Positions 25,991 through 34,335 of a DNA stretch of 46,659 bases are shown here, in pieces. Origin of the DNA: Paraeggerthella sp964369725 (GTDB lineage: Bacteria; Actinomycetota; Coriobacteriia; Coriobacteriales; Eggerthellaceae). Location of the stretch: the NCBI GenBank assembly GCA_964369725.1, contig CAYJGC010000008.1:1-46659 (forward strand). Reading direction: 5' to 3'. The notes under the pieces are model-generated. The model had not been told where the DNA came from. It did not search any database and saw only the letters and a list, made by a program, of their open reading frames with translations. Every line of letters begins with the position of its first letter. Position 1 is the stretch's first letter. Made by a program: the position numbers and the translations under genes.

Positions 25991-26440
25991 CTATTTAGTA
26001 GAGAGAGGCGTGTTGTGTGAACAAATGGGATCCTTGGGAATCTCAATTCCCAAGGCACTTGATGCCATCGCGCGGAATTCATCTAAGCTTGCACGGTAAC
26101 AGGCAAGTGAATCAATCCAGCGATGAAGACATTGGCGACCCTCTTCTGTTAGTGAAAACATTCGTTTTGCTTGCCCGTTTTGGGGTGCATCCCATTCGGA
26201 CGATACGTATCCTTTTTCTTCCATTTGCTTAAGTGTGCGATAAAAACCCGCTGCATCAGGTTTAACACCGCCAAACATGGGGTAATCTGCAGCTCGTTGT
26301 ACAATTTTGTAGCCGTGTAGGGGTTCTTTTGCAGAGGTTAAGATTGCTAAAATGGTAGGCTGGGAAAGGCGACTCAGGCTTTTTCCAAGTTCGGCGCATT
26401 CGCGTAGTTCGCCGCTTGATTGGGGATTGCAAAGTGGCAT
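25991..26440 (-). CDS. PadR-family transcriptional regulator
   Basis: ATG at 26440, after a GAAAGGG site, gives 149 residues. The winged-helix domain shows the PadR pattern: LSQPTILAILTSAKEPLHGYKIVQ, then DAAGFYRTLKQMEEKGYVSSEW and a wing before FSLTEEGRQCLHRW. PadR proteins are usually repressors that sense phenolics or drugs and often control themselves. A 7-bp inverted repeat at 26464-26485, immediately upstream, fits an autoregulatory operator. It lies between an ABC importer operon and a PhnP-like hydrolase on the same strand and probably controls one or both. Confidence 0.9.
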   Translation of the reverse strand: MPLCNPQSSGELRECAELGKSLSRLSQPTILAILTSAKEPLHGYKIVQRAADYPMFGGVKPDAAGFYRTLKQMEEKGYVSSEWDAPQNGQAKRMFSLTEEGRQCLHRWIDSLACYRASLDEFRAMASSALGIEIPKDPICSHNTPLSTK

Positions 26441-26463
26441 AGATGCCCTTTCTCGTATGTGTA

Positions 26464-26485
26464 AATAGTGCAAAAACACACTATT
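26464..26485. promoter_or_regulatory. Candidate PadR operator
   Basis: AATAGTG (26464-26470) and CACTATT (26479-26485) are perfect complements around eight bases, centred about 35 bases before the PadR start codon. Size and spacing suit a PadR dimer site. The assignment is an inference from position. Confidence 0.5.
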
Positions 26486-26515
26486 GAAAAATCTAAACTA
26501 CTATTAATACAAAAC

Positions 26516-26534
26516 TATTTGAGTATATCAAATA
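26516..26534. promoter_or_regulatory. AT-rich inverted repeat between ABC ATPase and padR-type gene
   Basis: TATTTGA (26516-26522) and TCAAATA (26528-26534) flank five bases, just after the ATPase stop codon. It may be a second operator or part of the PadR promoter. There is no T-run for a terminator. Confidence 0.3.
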
Positions 26535-26537
26535 TTA

Positions 26538-27551
26538 TTATGAAACACACGGGTAGACAAAGAAGCCTTCGTTGTCTACCCGTACATTTACTGGCGTTCC
26601 TTCGGGTAATTGCTTTTTTACGGGGATTACCAGGGTTTGTTCGGCTACATCAATGCGAGCAAGGTATCCTGAGCTGCTGAATACACCGCATCTTACACGT
26701 AAAGGACCATGTTCGTTAACCTCAAGACTGGTGGAGAGATTGCGTACAACGGCGTACGCAGGTCCGTCAGGTGTATTAGGTGACGGATGCTCAAAATCAC
26801 CACTGGTAAACAATTCTTGAGATACTGTTCCTTTAAGTGTTGAGCAATCACCAAAGCACTGCGCAACTTCTAAAGCCTGAGGTGTGTGGTACAGGTCTTC
26901 GGGAGTTCCTATCTGCTTTATTTCTCCTTGATTCATATAAGCAATGCGATCTGACATCATAAGTGCTTCGCTTGCATCGTGGGTTACCATGATAGTGGTG
27001 ATGGCTAACTCGCGATGTAAGCGCAATACAAGTGAACGCATGTCATCGCGTAGTTGCTCATCCAGTCCGGAAAAAGGTTCGTCTAAAAGCAACGCTTGAG
27101 GATTGCTGGCAAGCGCACGTGCTAAAGCTACACGCTGTGCTTGTCCGCCAGAAAGCTCAGCAGGGCGCCTATTCCCAAATCCCCCTAGCCCTACTTGTTC
27201 AAGAAGTTCTTCTGCGCGCTGAAATCTTTCTGAGCGAGAAATACGTGCAATTTTGCAGGGAAAAGCTACGTTATCACGCACGTTCATATGAGGAAAGAGA
27301 CGTATATCTTGAAACATCATGGCGCAGCGGCGTTTGTGGGTCGGCGTTTCGTCGATTATATGGCCATTAAACGCAACGGTGCCGCAATCTTGATACAAAA
27401 TCCCAGCAATAATCTTTAAGAGCGTAGATTTTCCAGCTCCGCTAGCGCCCAAAAGTGAAAGGAACTCACCATCTTGCACGTCAAGTGAAATCTTCTGCAA
27501 AATATTTTTACCACCAAGGGCTATACAAATGTTAGCTGCTTGTACATTCAT
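26538..27551 (-). CDS. ABC transporter ATP-binding protein (YnjD/PotA-type)
   Basis: The 337-residue protein has Walker A GASGAGKST, signature LSGGQAQRVALARAL, Walker B ALLLDEPFSGLD and the switch VTHDASEAL. A C-terminal TOBE-like region of about 100 residues (GPLRVRCGVFSSSGYLARIDVAEQ) follows. This layout is typical of importer ATPases for polyamines, iron, thiamine or phosphonates. It is the last importer gene in the minus-strand operon, 11 bases after the second permease. A perfect 12-bp inverted repeat sits in its final codons (26549-26583), which could form an mRNA 3' hairpin. Confidence 0.9.
   Translation of the reverse strand: MNVQAANICIALGGKNILQKISLDVQDGEFLSLLGASGAGKSTLLKIIAGILYQDCGTVAFNGHIIDETPTHKRRCAMMFQDIRLFPHMNVRDNVAFPCKIARISRSERFQRAEELLEQVGLGGFGNRRPAELSGGQAQRVALARALASNPQALLLDEPFSGLDEQLRDDMRSLVLRLHRELAITTIMVTHDASEALMMSDRIAYMNQGEIKQIGTPEDLYHTPQALEVAQCFGDCSTLKGTVSQELFTSGDFEHPSPNTPDGPAYAVVRNLSTSLEVNEHGPLRVRCGVFSSSGYLARIDVAEQTLVIPVKKQLPEGTPVNVRVDNEGFFVYPCVS
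26549..26583 (-). promoter_or_regulatory. 12-bp perfect hairpin inside the 3' end of the ABC ATPase gene
   Basis: ACGGGTAGACAA (26549-26560) pairs with TTGTCTACCCGT (26572-26583) around an 11-base loop. The hairpin lies within the last codons, a few bases before the stop codon, and has no T-run. It may protect or end the importer transcript. Confidence 0.45.
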
Positions 27552-27562
27552 TAGACACCTCT

Positions 27563-28396
27563 TTACAAGCTGTAATAGGTTTGTTCTGATTTACCATAGA
27601 GGCGCTTTAGAAGCAACTCTAAGACAAGAAATACACCAAAGGTAACGCCAATGAAAACCAGTCCATACGCACTAGCAATGGTGCGATTGCCGCTCGCTAG
27701 GTAGGGGAACATATCTAAAACGAATGTCTGAACAGCGCCACCGCCAATAAGCAACGTAAGGAAATACTGCGAAAAAGAAAGAATATAAGACATGGTGAAA
27801 GCAGAGAATAGTCCCGGCAATAAAGTAGGAATTGATACCTGAAAAATAGTCTGCCAGCTATTCGCTCCAAGGGTTCGTGCGGCTTCGTCAAGTTTGTTTC
27901 CGGCAGCGCGATAAACATCTATCATAATTGCTACCGCAAAAGGAAGCGCAACAATACAATGAGCAAGGATTACTCCGCTTATTGTATAAGCAAGCCCCGC
28001 ACGTATGAAGGCAACTTGAACGCCCATTGCAAATACCGTTGTTGGAATTAAAAACGGTATTGCTGTAGCAAAGCGAAACACCTTGGCTCCCCTAAAGCGG
28101 TAGCGAGCAAGTGCGTGAGCAGCGCAAGAGGAAATAATAGTGGTTATGAGGGCGCATGCCAACGCTATCCCGATGCTCAAAAGAAGCGTTTTTCCGAGGT
28201 TTTGGTTCGCATTAAAGACCTCTTCAATTCCTGCAAGTGAGAATTCCGTGGGAAGTAAATGAGGGGAAGGCCATGCAGCAGAAAAAGCCCAAACTATAAG
28301 AATCGAAAGAGGTGCGCAGACAATAATAAGGTGCACGGCGAGTAATGCTTTGGAAGCTAAATTGCGCGAAATGTGGCGTTTAGGCATGATGTTCAC
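27563..28396 (-). CDS. ABC transporter permease (PotC-like)
   Basis: The 277-residue protein has about six membrane helices and a binding-protein-dependent permease EAA-type loop (DEAARTLGANSWQTIFQVSIPTLLPG). Start is ATG 28396 or 28387, so it overlaps the preceding permease gene by up to 17 bases. With that permease it would form the heterodimeric membrane channel of the importer. The substrate is unknown. Confidence 0.9.
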   Translation of the reverse strand: MNIMPKRHISRNLASKALLAVHLIIVCAPLSILIVWAFSAAWPSPHLLPTEFSLAGIEEVFNANQNLGKTLLLSIGIALACALITTIISSCAAHALARYRFRGAKVFRFATAIPFLIPTTVFAMGVQVAFIRAGLAYTISGVILAHCIVALPFAVAIMIDVYRAAGNKLDEAARTLGANSWQTIFQVSIPTLLPGLFSAFTMSYILSFSQYFLTLLIGGGAVQTFVLDMFPYLASGNRTIASAYGLVFIGVTFGVFLVLELLLKRLYGKSEQTYYSL

Positions 28397-29264
28397 CTGC
28401 CTTTTCTTCTTTCATCACAATTACGAAATATATGATAGCTAAAACGCAGCAAACACCCGCCATAATTCCATTAAGCGCCATGGAGTAGCATCGATTGATA
28501 AGGTCAGGATCTTGGAATTCTATGTAGGCAAGTACGGGCAACGCCTTGGGCAGAGTGGCTCCAAGAAGATAGGGTACTTCGTAAGATCCAAAAGCAAATG
28601 CAAATATTATAAGAAACGATTTCGCGATTGTTGTTTTGCAGAGGGGTAACACAATGGTGAAAAATGTACGTAGGGGAGAAGCCCCTAGGCTTGCCGCAGC
28701 TTCGCTAAATTTTTCCGATATGTTTGACATAAGAGTAACGGTGCAAAAGGCCACGAAGGGGATTTCTTTCCATAGATAAACCAAGATAATACCCCAACCT
28801 GATACAGCGCCTAAAACGGTTGGCGCATTTGACATGTCTTGCAAAATACCCATCTGATAAAGTAAGCGCCACAGAAGACCAGATCCCGCAAAAAGCGAGA
28901 TTATGCAAACAACTACCAAGACATGGGCGCACATGAGGGGCACTTGAATTCCTAAGAGTTGCACCTTTCTTCCCGCGCGCGCCCGGCAAAGGGCGGCGCT
29001 TAGCAGTACTCCTCCTACCGTTGCTAGCACTGAAGATGCAAGCGCTAAATAAAAGCTATAAGCAACTGAAGTCGCCAAATCCGGGCGGGTCAGAGCATCT
29101 ACATAATATTCAAGAGTTGGTGTCGTCATGCCTAAAAATGGCATGATGCCAAATCCTTGAATAATGCCATTGACAACACCATAGATAAATACGGCTAACA
29201 AAACGCAAGCAGGAGTAATGAGTAGATACGGTATAAGTTTTTGCCGCATCTTCCGATTAATCAT
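28380..29264 (-). CDS. ABC transporter permease (PotB-like)
   Basis: The 294-residue protein has about six helices and the permease loop SEAAASLGASPLRTFFTIVLPLCK. ATG 29264 lies directly after the binding-protein stop, with AGGAAAG reaching back into that gene. Genes for binding protein, permease, permease and ATPase follow each other without gaps, so one operon is clear. In E. coli YnjBCD, as I recall, the permease is a single double-length chain; here it is two proteins. Confidence 0.9.
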   Translation of the reverse strand: MINRKMRQKLIPYLLITPACVLLAVFIYGVVNGIIQGFGIMPFLGMTTPTLEYYVDALTRPDLATSVAYSFYLALASSVLATVGGVLLSAALCRARAGRKVQLLGIQVPLMCAHVLVVVCIISLFAGSGLLWRLLYQMGILQDMSNAPTVLGAVSGWGIILVYLWKEIPFVAFCTVTLMSNISEKFSEAAASLGASPLRTFFTIVLPLCKTTIAKSFLIIFAFAFGSYEVPYLLGATLPKALPVLAYIEFQDPDLINRCYSMALNGIMAGVCCVLAIIYFVIVMKEEKAGEHHA

Positions 29265-29265
29265 G

Positions 29266-30564
29266 TCACTTTCCTGCTACTTCATCAAGCCATAATTGTT
29301 CGATAACAGGAATAGCGGGGCCAGAAGCTTCGGTGATGCGATGATCAAGACGTTCTGCTTGCGAAATCTCGGCACTGCGCAAGGGAACAGCATTGAAGGC
29401 ATCTAGTTGTTCGGTAGAGAGTTTTTCAGGGTCTAATACACTGAGAGTTGTTAGTGTTTCATAGAGAGACAACTGCATTTCAGGAGATAAAATTTCATTA
29501 ATGGCTACCAGAGCTGCTTCTTTGTGAGGAGCGTTGATGGGAATCGCCAGGAAATTTGTATTGCCTACGGTACCTGTCTCAAAGAGAAACGATGTTGTGG
29601 TGGCGGGTATGGTTTTGTCGTCAACAAGTGCTTGTGGAGACCCAAATCCCATGTTCAATATCAATTCTCCGTCGGCAAACATGGTAGACACGGTGGAAGA
29701 GTCAGCGGGAAATGTCGTGCCGTTTTGCCAGAGGTAGGGATTGAGGCTGCGTAGATATTCAAGACCAGGCTCTATAATTGCGCGCACGTTTTCTGGTGTA
29801 GCGTCTTGTGCGCTAAAGCTTGAAAGTTGCTCAAACGAATCTTTACCAATAACGCCTGCAATAAGGGAGCAAATGAATGCTGTACCAATAAAATCTCCCG
29901 GTTCAGGGTAGGTAATTTTTCCTTGATGTGATTTGCAAAACTCCAAAAAGGAAGTAGGGTCATTTGGTGTTGTGATTATGTGTGCCCCGTCAACCCACAT
30001 CTGTAGCTGCGTTTTGCCATAGGGAGCTTCGAAACCTTCTGTAGGCTCTCCAAAGTCCATAGCAATGTCGGGACTGTTGGCATCAACGTAGTCATTGAAG
30101 TTGGGTAAATAACTGCAAAAAGGGCCCCACAAGAAGCCATTTTGCTTGGTCGAATAAAAGTTTTCACCGTTAATCCAAACAAAGTCAATGGTGCCCGTAT
30201 CGCGTCCCGCCATAATTTCACCAGAAAGCTGAGTCAAAATATCATTGATATTCATGCCTACAAGATTGAGGGTAATACCAAAATTTTCAAGCAGATGAGG
30301 GGCGAAGATTTCCCGAATCCATTCGTTACGGTGCTCTTCACCGCCATAGCCGTACCAAGAAACAGTTTGTCCTTGAGCAGCAGAAAGAACTGAATCCCAA
30401 TTTGAGTAGTCGTCCACTGGGGGTTTTTCACCGTTTACCGAATTTGAACTGCAGCTTGTGAGCGTTGCTCCTGAGATTAAAGCTATGCCAGCAATTCCTG
30501 TTAACGCAACAAAATTTCTGCGGGTAAGACTGCGTGGGACGCAGGTCAGCATATCGGTATTCAT
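29266..30564 (-). CDS. ABC importer substrate-binding lipoprotein, YnjB-like, with Tat-type signal
   Basis: ATG 30564 follows GAAGGGG and gives 432 residues. The N-terminus has a twin-arginine motif (SLTRRNFVAL), a hydrophobic stretch and a lipobox (ATLTSC), so the protein is probably Tat-exported and lipid-anchored. The mature part has segments I associate with the YnjB group: GQTVSWYGYGGEEHRNEWI, TIDFVWINGENFYSTKQ, FLWGPFCSYLPNFNDYVD and YPEPGDFIGTAFI. YnjB-type transporters have no firmly known substrate. It is the first gene of the importer operon and is divergent from the module C oxidoreductase; the 30565-30887 region between them would hold both promoters. Confidence 0.85.
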   Translation of the reverse strand: MNTDMLTCVPRSLTRRNFVALTGIAGIALISGATLTSCSSNSVNGEKPPVDDYSNWDSVLSAAQGQTVSWYGYGGEEHRNEWIREIFAPHLLENFGITLNLVGMNINDILTQLSGEIMAGRDTGTIDFVWINGENFYSTKQNGFLWGPFCSYLPNFNDYVDANSPDIAMDFGEPTEGFEAPYGKTQLQMWVDGAHIITTPNDPTSFLEFCKSHQGKITYPEPGDFIGTAFICSLIAGVIGKDSFEQLSSFSAQDATPENVRAIIEPGLEYLRSLNPYLWQNGTTFPADSSTVSTMFADGELILNMGFGSPQALVDDKTIPATTTSFLFETGTVGNTNFLAIPINAPHKEAALVAINEILSPEMQLSLYETLTTLSVLDPEKLSTEQLDAFNAVPLRSAEISQAERLDHRITEASGPAIPVIEQLWLDEVAGK

Positions 30565-30635
30565 GTGAACCCCTTCATTTTTCGGCTTTGACCTTCTAAA
30601 AGGCATAGCTACGAGCACGAGTGAAGATTACCTCA

Positions 30636-30650
30636 ACTATATGATATAGT
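30636..30650. promoter_or_regulatory. Palindrome between the importer operon and module C
   Basis: ACTATAT and ATATAGT flank a single G, giving a perfect 15-base palindrome in the divergent intergenic region. It contains TATGAT, which resembles a -10 element. It could be a promoter with an embedded operator for either transcription unit. Confidence 0.35.
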
Positions 30651-30728
30651 CTAGTAATTGTTAGTTGCAAATACAAGACCCTATCGGTATACTTTTTTGA
30701 GGTACAAAGATGTGCTGGTGCCCCATTG

Positions 30729-30781
30729 CGCAGTAAACGGTAAGGTCGAGGGAAGCCTAAAGGCGTGGCCTAACAACTGCG
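30729..30781 (+). promoter_or_regulatory. Possible structured 5' leader of module C
   Basis: Three nested pairings are visible: CGCAGT/ACTGCG (30729-30734 with 30776-30781), AGGTC/GGCCT (30743-30747 with 30767-30771) and GCCT/AGGC (30755-30758 with 30761-30764). A further hairpin, CGGCTT/AAGCCG, lies at 30844-30861, before the AGGAGAAGG ribosome binding site. A cis-acting RNA is possible. I could not match it to the molybdenum-cofactor riboswitch. Confidence 0.35.
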
Positions 30782-30887
30782 TTATCGCTAGTAAGATTCT
30801 GCTGGATTGAGGTAGTGATAGGTGGAAAAGCGTGCGGTAAGAGCGGCTTTGGAACAAGCCGAGGACGAGTAGAGTAGGAGAAGGTGG

Positions 30888-33752
30888 ATGACGCAAATCG
30901 ATATACATGCTCCTGGTGTCGAAATGAGAAAATCGCTATGCTATTTTTGTCATGCGAACTGCGGAGTACTCGCCTATGTGAAAGATGGCGAAGTAATCAA
31001 AATCGAAGGTGATCCCAATTATTCCAACCAAGGTGGATTGTGCTGTCGCGGAACGAGCGCGTTGCAGCATGTTAACCACCCTGGTCGCATCAATCACGTG
31101 CTTAAGCGCGTGGGTGAAAAGGGAGCTGGTAATTGGGAGAAGATTCCTTACGATCAAGGTATTGAAGAGGTTGCCGCAAAGATCAACCAAATCAAAGAGG
31201 AGAGCGGTGCTGAAGCTGTTGCGAGTGCTGGTGGTACAACACGCACTGACGACTGGGCGCGCCGTCGCTTCTTGAATCAGTTTGGTAGCCCTAACGGTTT
31301 CCATAATGCATTGCTTTGTTGGATTCCTACCTTTATGGCTGAAACATGTGTTGCCGGCTGGTCTCCCTTCGAGACTGACCTTGGTGCTGCAAAGTCTCTC
31401 ATTTTGTGGGGTATGAATCCTGGCGCTTCGACGCTTGGCGGTATGCATGGTTATACCGACTTGCAGAAGGCTGGACTGAAAATTATCGTGGTTGACCCAC
31501 GCTATTCAGAAACCGCTTCAAAGGCAGACTTATGGCTGCCTCTTCGTCCTGGTTCAGACGCAGCGTTAGCACTTTCAATGTTGCATTGCATCATTTACGA
31601 GGGCATGTACAACTTTGAATTCGTTGATCAATGGTGCGATGGATTCGACGAACTCCGTGATCACATCGTTGACTATTCACCCGAATGGGCAGCCCCAATA
31701 ACATGGCTTACTCCAGAGCAAATTCGTGAGGCTGCACGTATGTATGCCATGAACGCACCTGGTTGCATTCAGTGGGGTTGTACGTGGGACCAAATTGGTC
31801 GCGCTTCAACCACCGGTAGCCACGCAATCGCACTTATTCGTGCAGTGTGCGGTAACTTAGATGTTCCTGGTGGCGACGGTATGCCCGGTCCTGCTCTCAA
31901 CTATCTTACCGACGAAGAGATGGAAGCTAACGAATGCTTGCCTGAAGAGCAGAAATCTAAGCAAATTGGTTCTGATAAATTTAAGCTTACTTCATGGCCT
32001 GGATACCAGCTGATTTCTGATAATGCTATGCGTACGTGGGGTAAAACTCTGCCAACTGAATGGTTCTGTGAAGCTCATGGCCCAAGTGTATTTAAAGCAA
32101 TCATTACCGGGGATCCTTACAAAGTTCGCGCACTTATCGTTAATGCAACCAATCCCGTCAATTCTTATGGCGACGCAAAGATGACACTTGAAGCGCTCAA
32201 GCAGTGTGAATTCTTGGTTACGGTTGATTATTGGATGACACCCACCGCACTTTTGTCAGACTATGTTTTCCCTGCCGCCGGCGCGCTTGAGCGTCCTGTT
32301 ATTGTTACCCATTATGGCGCTACCGACTCCTTTATGGGAGGAAAGCGCGCAATTCAACCTATGTATGACCGCCATACCGATATGGACTTCTGGCGTCGTC
32401 TTGGTTTGGCTTGTGGTCAAGATCCAGAAATGTGGCCATGGGAGACAGAAGAAGAGGCTTATTATCATATTTTGAAGCCACTAAATCTTCCTATCAATAA
32501 CTACGAAGAATTTGTCGATAATATTCGTATGTATTACCCACCTTTGCATCAGAACAAGTTTATTCACAATGGTGGATTCTGGACTCCTTCTGGCAAAATT
32601 GAATGCAACTCTACTATTTTGCGTGAGTTGGGCTACTCGGGTATGCCTACCTATATTGGCTGTATTGAAAATGAAATTGATACCCCAGAGATTGCCGAAG
32701 AGTATCCTATCGTACTCACTACCGGTGGTGGCTTCATGCCTTATCACCATTCAGAGCACTTCCAGATGCAAGGCATCCGTTATCTTTATCCCGAGCCTTA
32801 CTTCTCAATTAATCCTGAATTAGCATCTAAGCTTGGCATTGAATATGGCGATTGGTGCTGGATTGAAACACGTCGCGGTCGTATTAAGATGCGCGCAAAC
32901 GTGGAAGCCGAAGTAGATCCACGCGTAGTCTTTGCTCCTCGTGGTTGGTGGTTCCCTGAGCGCAATGGCTCAGCTGACCTGGACAATCCTTTTGGTTGCC
33001 TCGAGTCTAATGTTAATGTATTGACATCGGTTGACGACTGGGACTGCGACCCTATGGGTGGTTCTTGGGCAAATCGCGGCTTGATGTGTAAGGTGTATAA
33101 GTGTTCTTACGTTGATAATGATTACACGTCAGCCGATACACAGTTCTCCATTCCTGGTTCATCTCCTGAGCCTGGTGTAACGGTTATGCCAAGCGACCAG
33201 AAACTGGCTCGCGAACCACTACCGTTTGAAAAGCCACAACCTGCAGATGAAGTACCTGAGGGTTATGACTATGTATGGCAAAATAATTCGCTTTATCAAA
33301 AGGGTACGTACTTTAAGCTTGATGCAAGCGGATGGCTTATCAATCCTCGTACCAAGGGATATCATGATGCCCATACAGGATGGCGCTACGATGCAGCCGG
33401 TGAGTGCTTGGTAGACGACGAAACCGGAAAGCGCTATACCATGGATCGTGAAGAGATTCCATTCAAAGCAGGTATTCGTTGCTATCCTGGTGCCGAGGCT
33501 GCTCCTTATGAGATTCCTGCTCAGCTTACCTGGAGTGCAGAATTAGGTCATGCTGTTCTAGGCGACAAGCCTTACATCTATGACAACAACAGCGGTTGGC
33601 TTATAGATGAAGCAACAGGTGCCTATCATGATGCCTATTACGGATATCTCTACGACGCAGGGCAGGGAAACTTGCTCGATGAAGCAACAGGTAATCGCTT
33701 CACTATGGCGTATGAAGCTATTGTTGAAACAAGTGACGAACAGGAAGGATAG
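30888..33752 (+). CDS. Molybdopterin oxidoreductase catalytic subunit with octapeptide-repeat C-terminal extension, module C
   Basis: ATG 30888 follows AGGAGAAGG; the product is 954 residues. The [4Fe-4S] motif is canonical (C18, C21, C25, C52). Cys144 (ALLCWIPTF) is the likely metal ligand, and LWGMNPGAS plus VDPRYSETASKADLWLPLRPGSD mark the cofactor fold. The oxidoreductase part ends near residue 740 (GLMCKVYKCSY). About 200 further residues include two blocks of five octapeptides (808-847 and 896-935). No Tat signal is present even though a membrane anchor is encoded downstream, so the active site should face the cytoplasm. With the Fe-S and NrfD genes it forms a PsrABC-like three-subunit complex. 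The substrate is unknown. Confidence 0.9.
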   Translation: MTQIDIHAPGVEMRKSLCYFCHANCGVLAYVKDGEVIKIEGDPNYSNQGGLCCRGTSALQHVNHPGRINHVLKRVGEKGAGNWEKIPYDQGIEEVAAKINQIKEESGAEAVASAGGTTRTDDWARRRFLNQFGSPNGFHNALLCWIPTFMAETCVAGWSPFETDLGAAKSLILWGMNPGASTLGGMHGYTDLQKAGLKIIVVDPRYSETASKADLWLPLRPGSDAALALSMLHCIIYEGMYNFEFVDQWCDGFDELRDHIVDYSPEWAAPITWLTPEQIREAARMYAMNAPGCIQWGCTWDQIGRASTTGSHAIALIRAVCGNLDVPGGDGMPGPALNYLTDEEMEANECLPEEQKSKQIGSDKFKLTSWPGYQLISDNAMRTWGKTLPTEWFCEAHGPSVFKAIITGDPYKVRALIVNATNPVNSYGDAKMTLEALKQCEFLVTVDYWMTPTALLSDYVFPAAGALERPVIVTHYGATDSFMGGKRAIQPMYDRHTDMDFWRRLGLACGQDPEMWPWETEEEAYYHILKPLNLPINNYEEFVDNIRMYYPPLHQNKFIHNGGFWTPSGKIECNSTILRELGYSGMPTYIGCIENEIDTPEIAEEYPIVLTTGGGFMPYHHSEHFQMQGIRYLYPEPYFSINPELASKLGIEYGDWCWIETRRGRIKMRANVEAEVDPRVVFAPRGWWFPERNGSADLDNPFGCLESNVNVLTSVDDWDCDPMGGSWANRGLMCKVYKCSYVDNDYTSADTQFSIPGSSPEPGVTVMPSDQKLAREPLPFEKPQPADEVPEGYDYVWQNNSLYQKGTYFKLDASGWLINPRTKGYHDAHTGWRYDAAGECLVDDETGKRYTMDREEIPFKAGIRCYPGAEAAPYEIPAQLTWSAELGHAVLGDKPYIYDNNSGWLIDEATGAYHDAYYGYLYDAGQGNLLDEATGNRFTMAYEAIVETSDEQEG
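33309..33704 (+). repeat. Two blocks of aromatic octapeptide repeats encoded at the 3' end of the module C enzyme gene
   Basis: Residues 808-847 (33309-33428) and 896-935 (33573-33692) each read as five octamers, followed by KRYT or NRFT. The loose pattern is (Y/W/hydrophobic)-x-x-D-x-x-(T/S)-G, for example YIYDNNSG, WLIDEATG and AYHDAYYG. This resembles the OCRE aromatic octamer repeats of eukaryotic splicing factors. The two blocks are imperfect copies of each other and look like an internal duplication. Confidence 0.75.
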
Positions 33753-33756
33753 AAGT

Positions 33757-34335
33757 ATGACTCGTTATGTAATGGTCATCGACCAACGTCGTTGTATTGG
33801 TTGCCATTCCTGCACGGTTGCTTGCCGTACATGGAATGAACTGCCTTTAGATATTGTTTACAATCCCGTAATTACGGAGGGTGTACAGGGAACGTGGCCT
33901 AACGTTCATAAAAGCTGGACGCCAACCCTTTGCATGCACTGTGCGGTACCCGAGTGCGTTCCTTGTTGCCCAACGGGCGCAAGCAAATGTGACGAAGACG
34001 GTACGGTTTGGGTTGACTACAAAAAATGTATGGGTTGCAAAGTGTGCGTAAATGCTTGTCCTTACGGAATGCGTGACACGTCAAAACTTGAGCCACGTTT
34101 GCATCAGTTTGTGCGTAAATGTACATTCTGCCGCGAAAGTCGCCAAGAAGACCCCAGCGCCCAGCCTTACTGTGTACTGACTTGTCATCAAAAGGCACGT
34201 ATTTTTGGTGACCTCGACGATCCAAACAGCGAGGTTTCAAAGCTGATTGGTTCAGTAAAAACTGATCGTATATTCACGGAACTGGGAACCGACCCTCAGA
34301 TCTACTACATTTCCGAATTAGGAGGTAAGGCATAA
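33757..34335 (+). CDS. Four-cluster ferredoxin subunit (DmsB/PsrB-like), module C
   Basis: ATG 33757 follows AGGAAGGA, only four bases after the catalytic gene stop; the product is 192 residues. Cys motifs in order are CIGCHSCTVAC, CMHCAVPECVPCCP, CMGCKVCVNACP and CTFC..CVLTC, giving 16 or more cysteines for four [4Fe-4S] clusters. This is the standard electron-transfer subunit linking an NrfD-type anchor to a molybdopterin catalytic subunit. Its stop overlaps the next start by one base (TAATG). A longer upstream frame lacks support. Confidence 0.95.
   Translation: MTRYVMVIDQRRCIGCHSCTVACRTWNELPLDIVYNPVITEGVQGTWPNVHKSWTPTLCMHCAVPECVPCCPTGASKCDEDGTVWVDYKKCMGCKVCVNACPYGMRDTSKLEPRLHQFVRKCTFCRESRQEDPSAQPYCVLTCHQKARIFGDLDDPNSEVSKLIGSVKTDRIFTELGTDPQIYYISELGGKA

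Noticed and set aside
30729..30781. Molybdenum-cofactor riboswitch ahead of module C
   Set aside because: Nested pairing is present, but I could not find the conserved core expected for that riboswitch, so only a generic structured leader is claimed.
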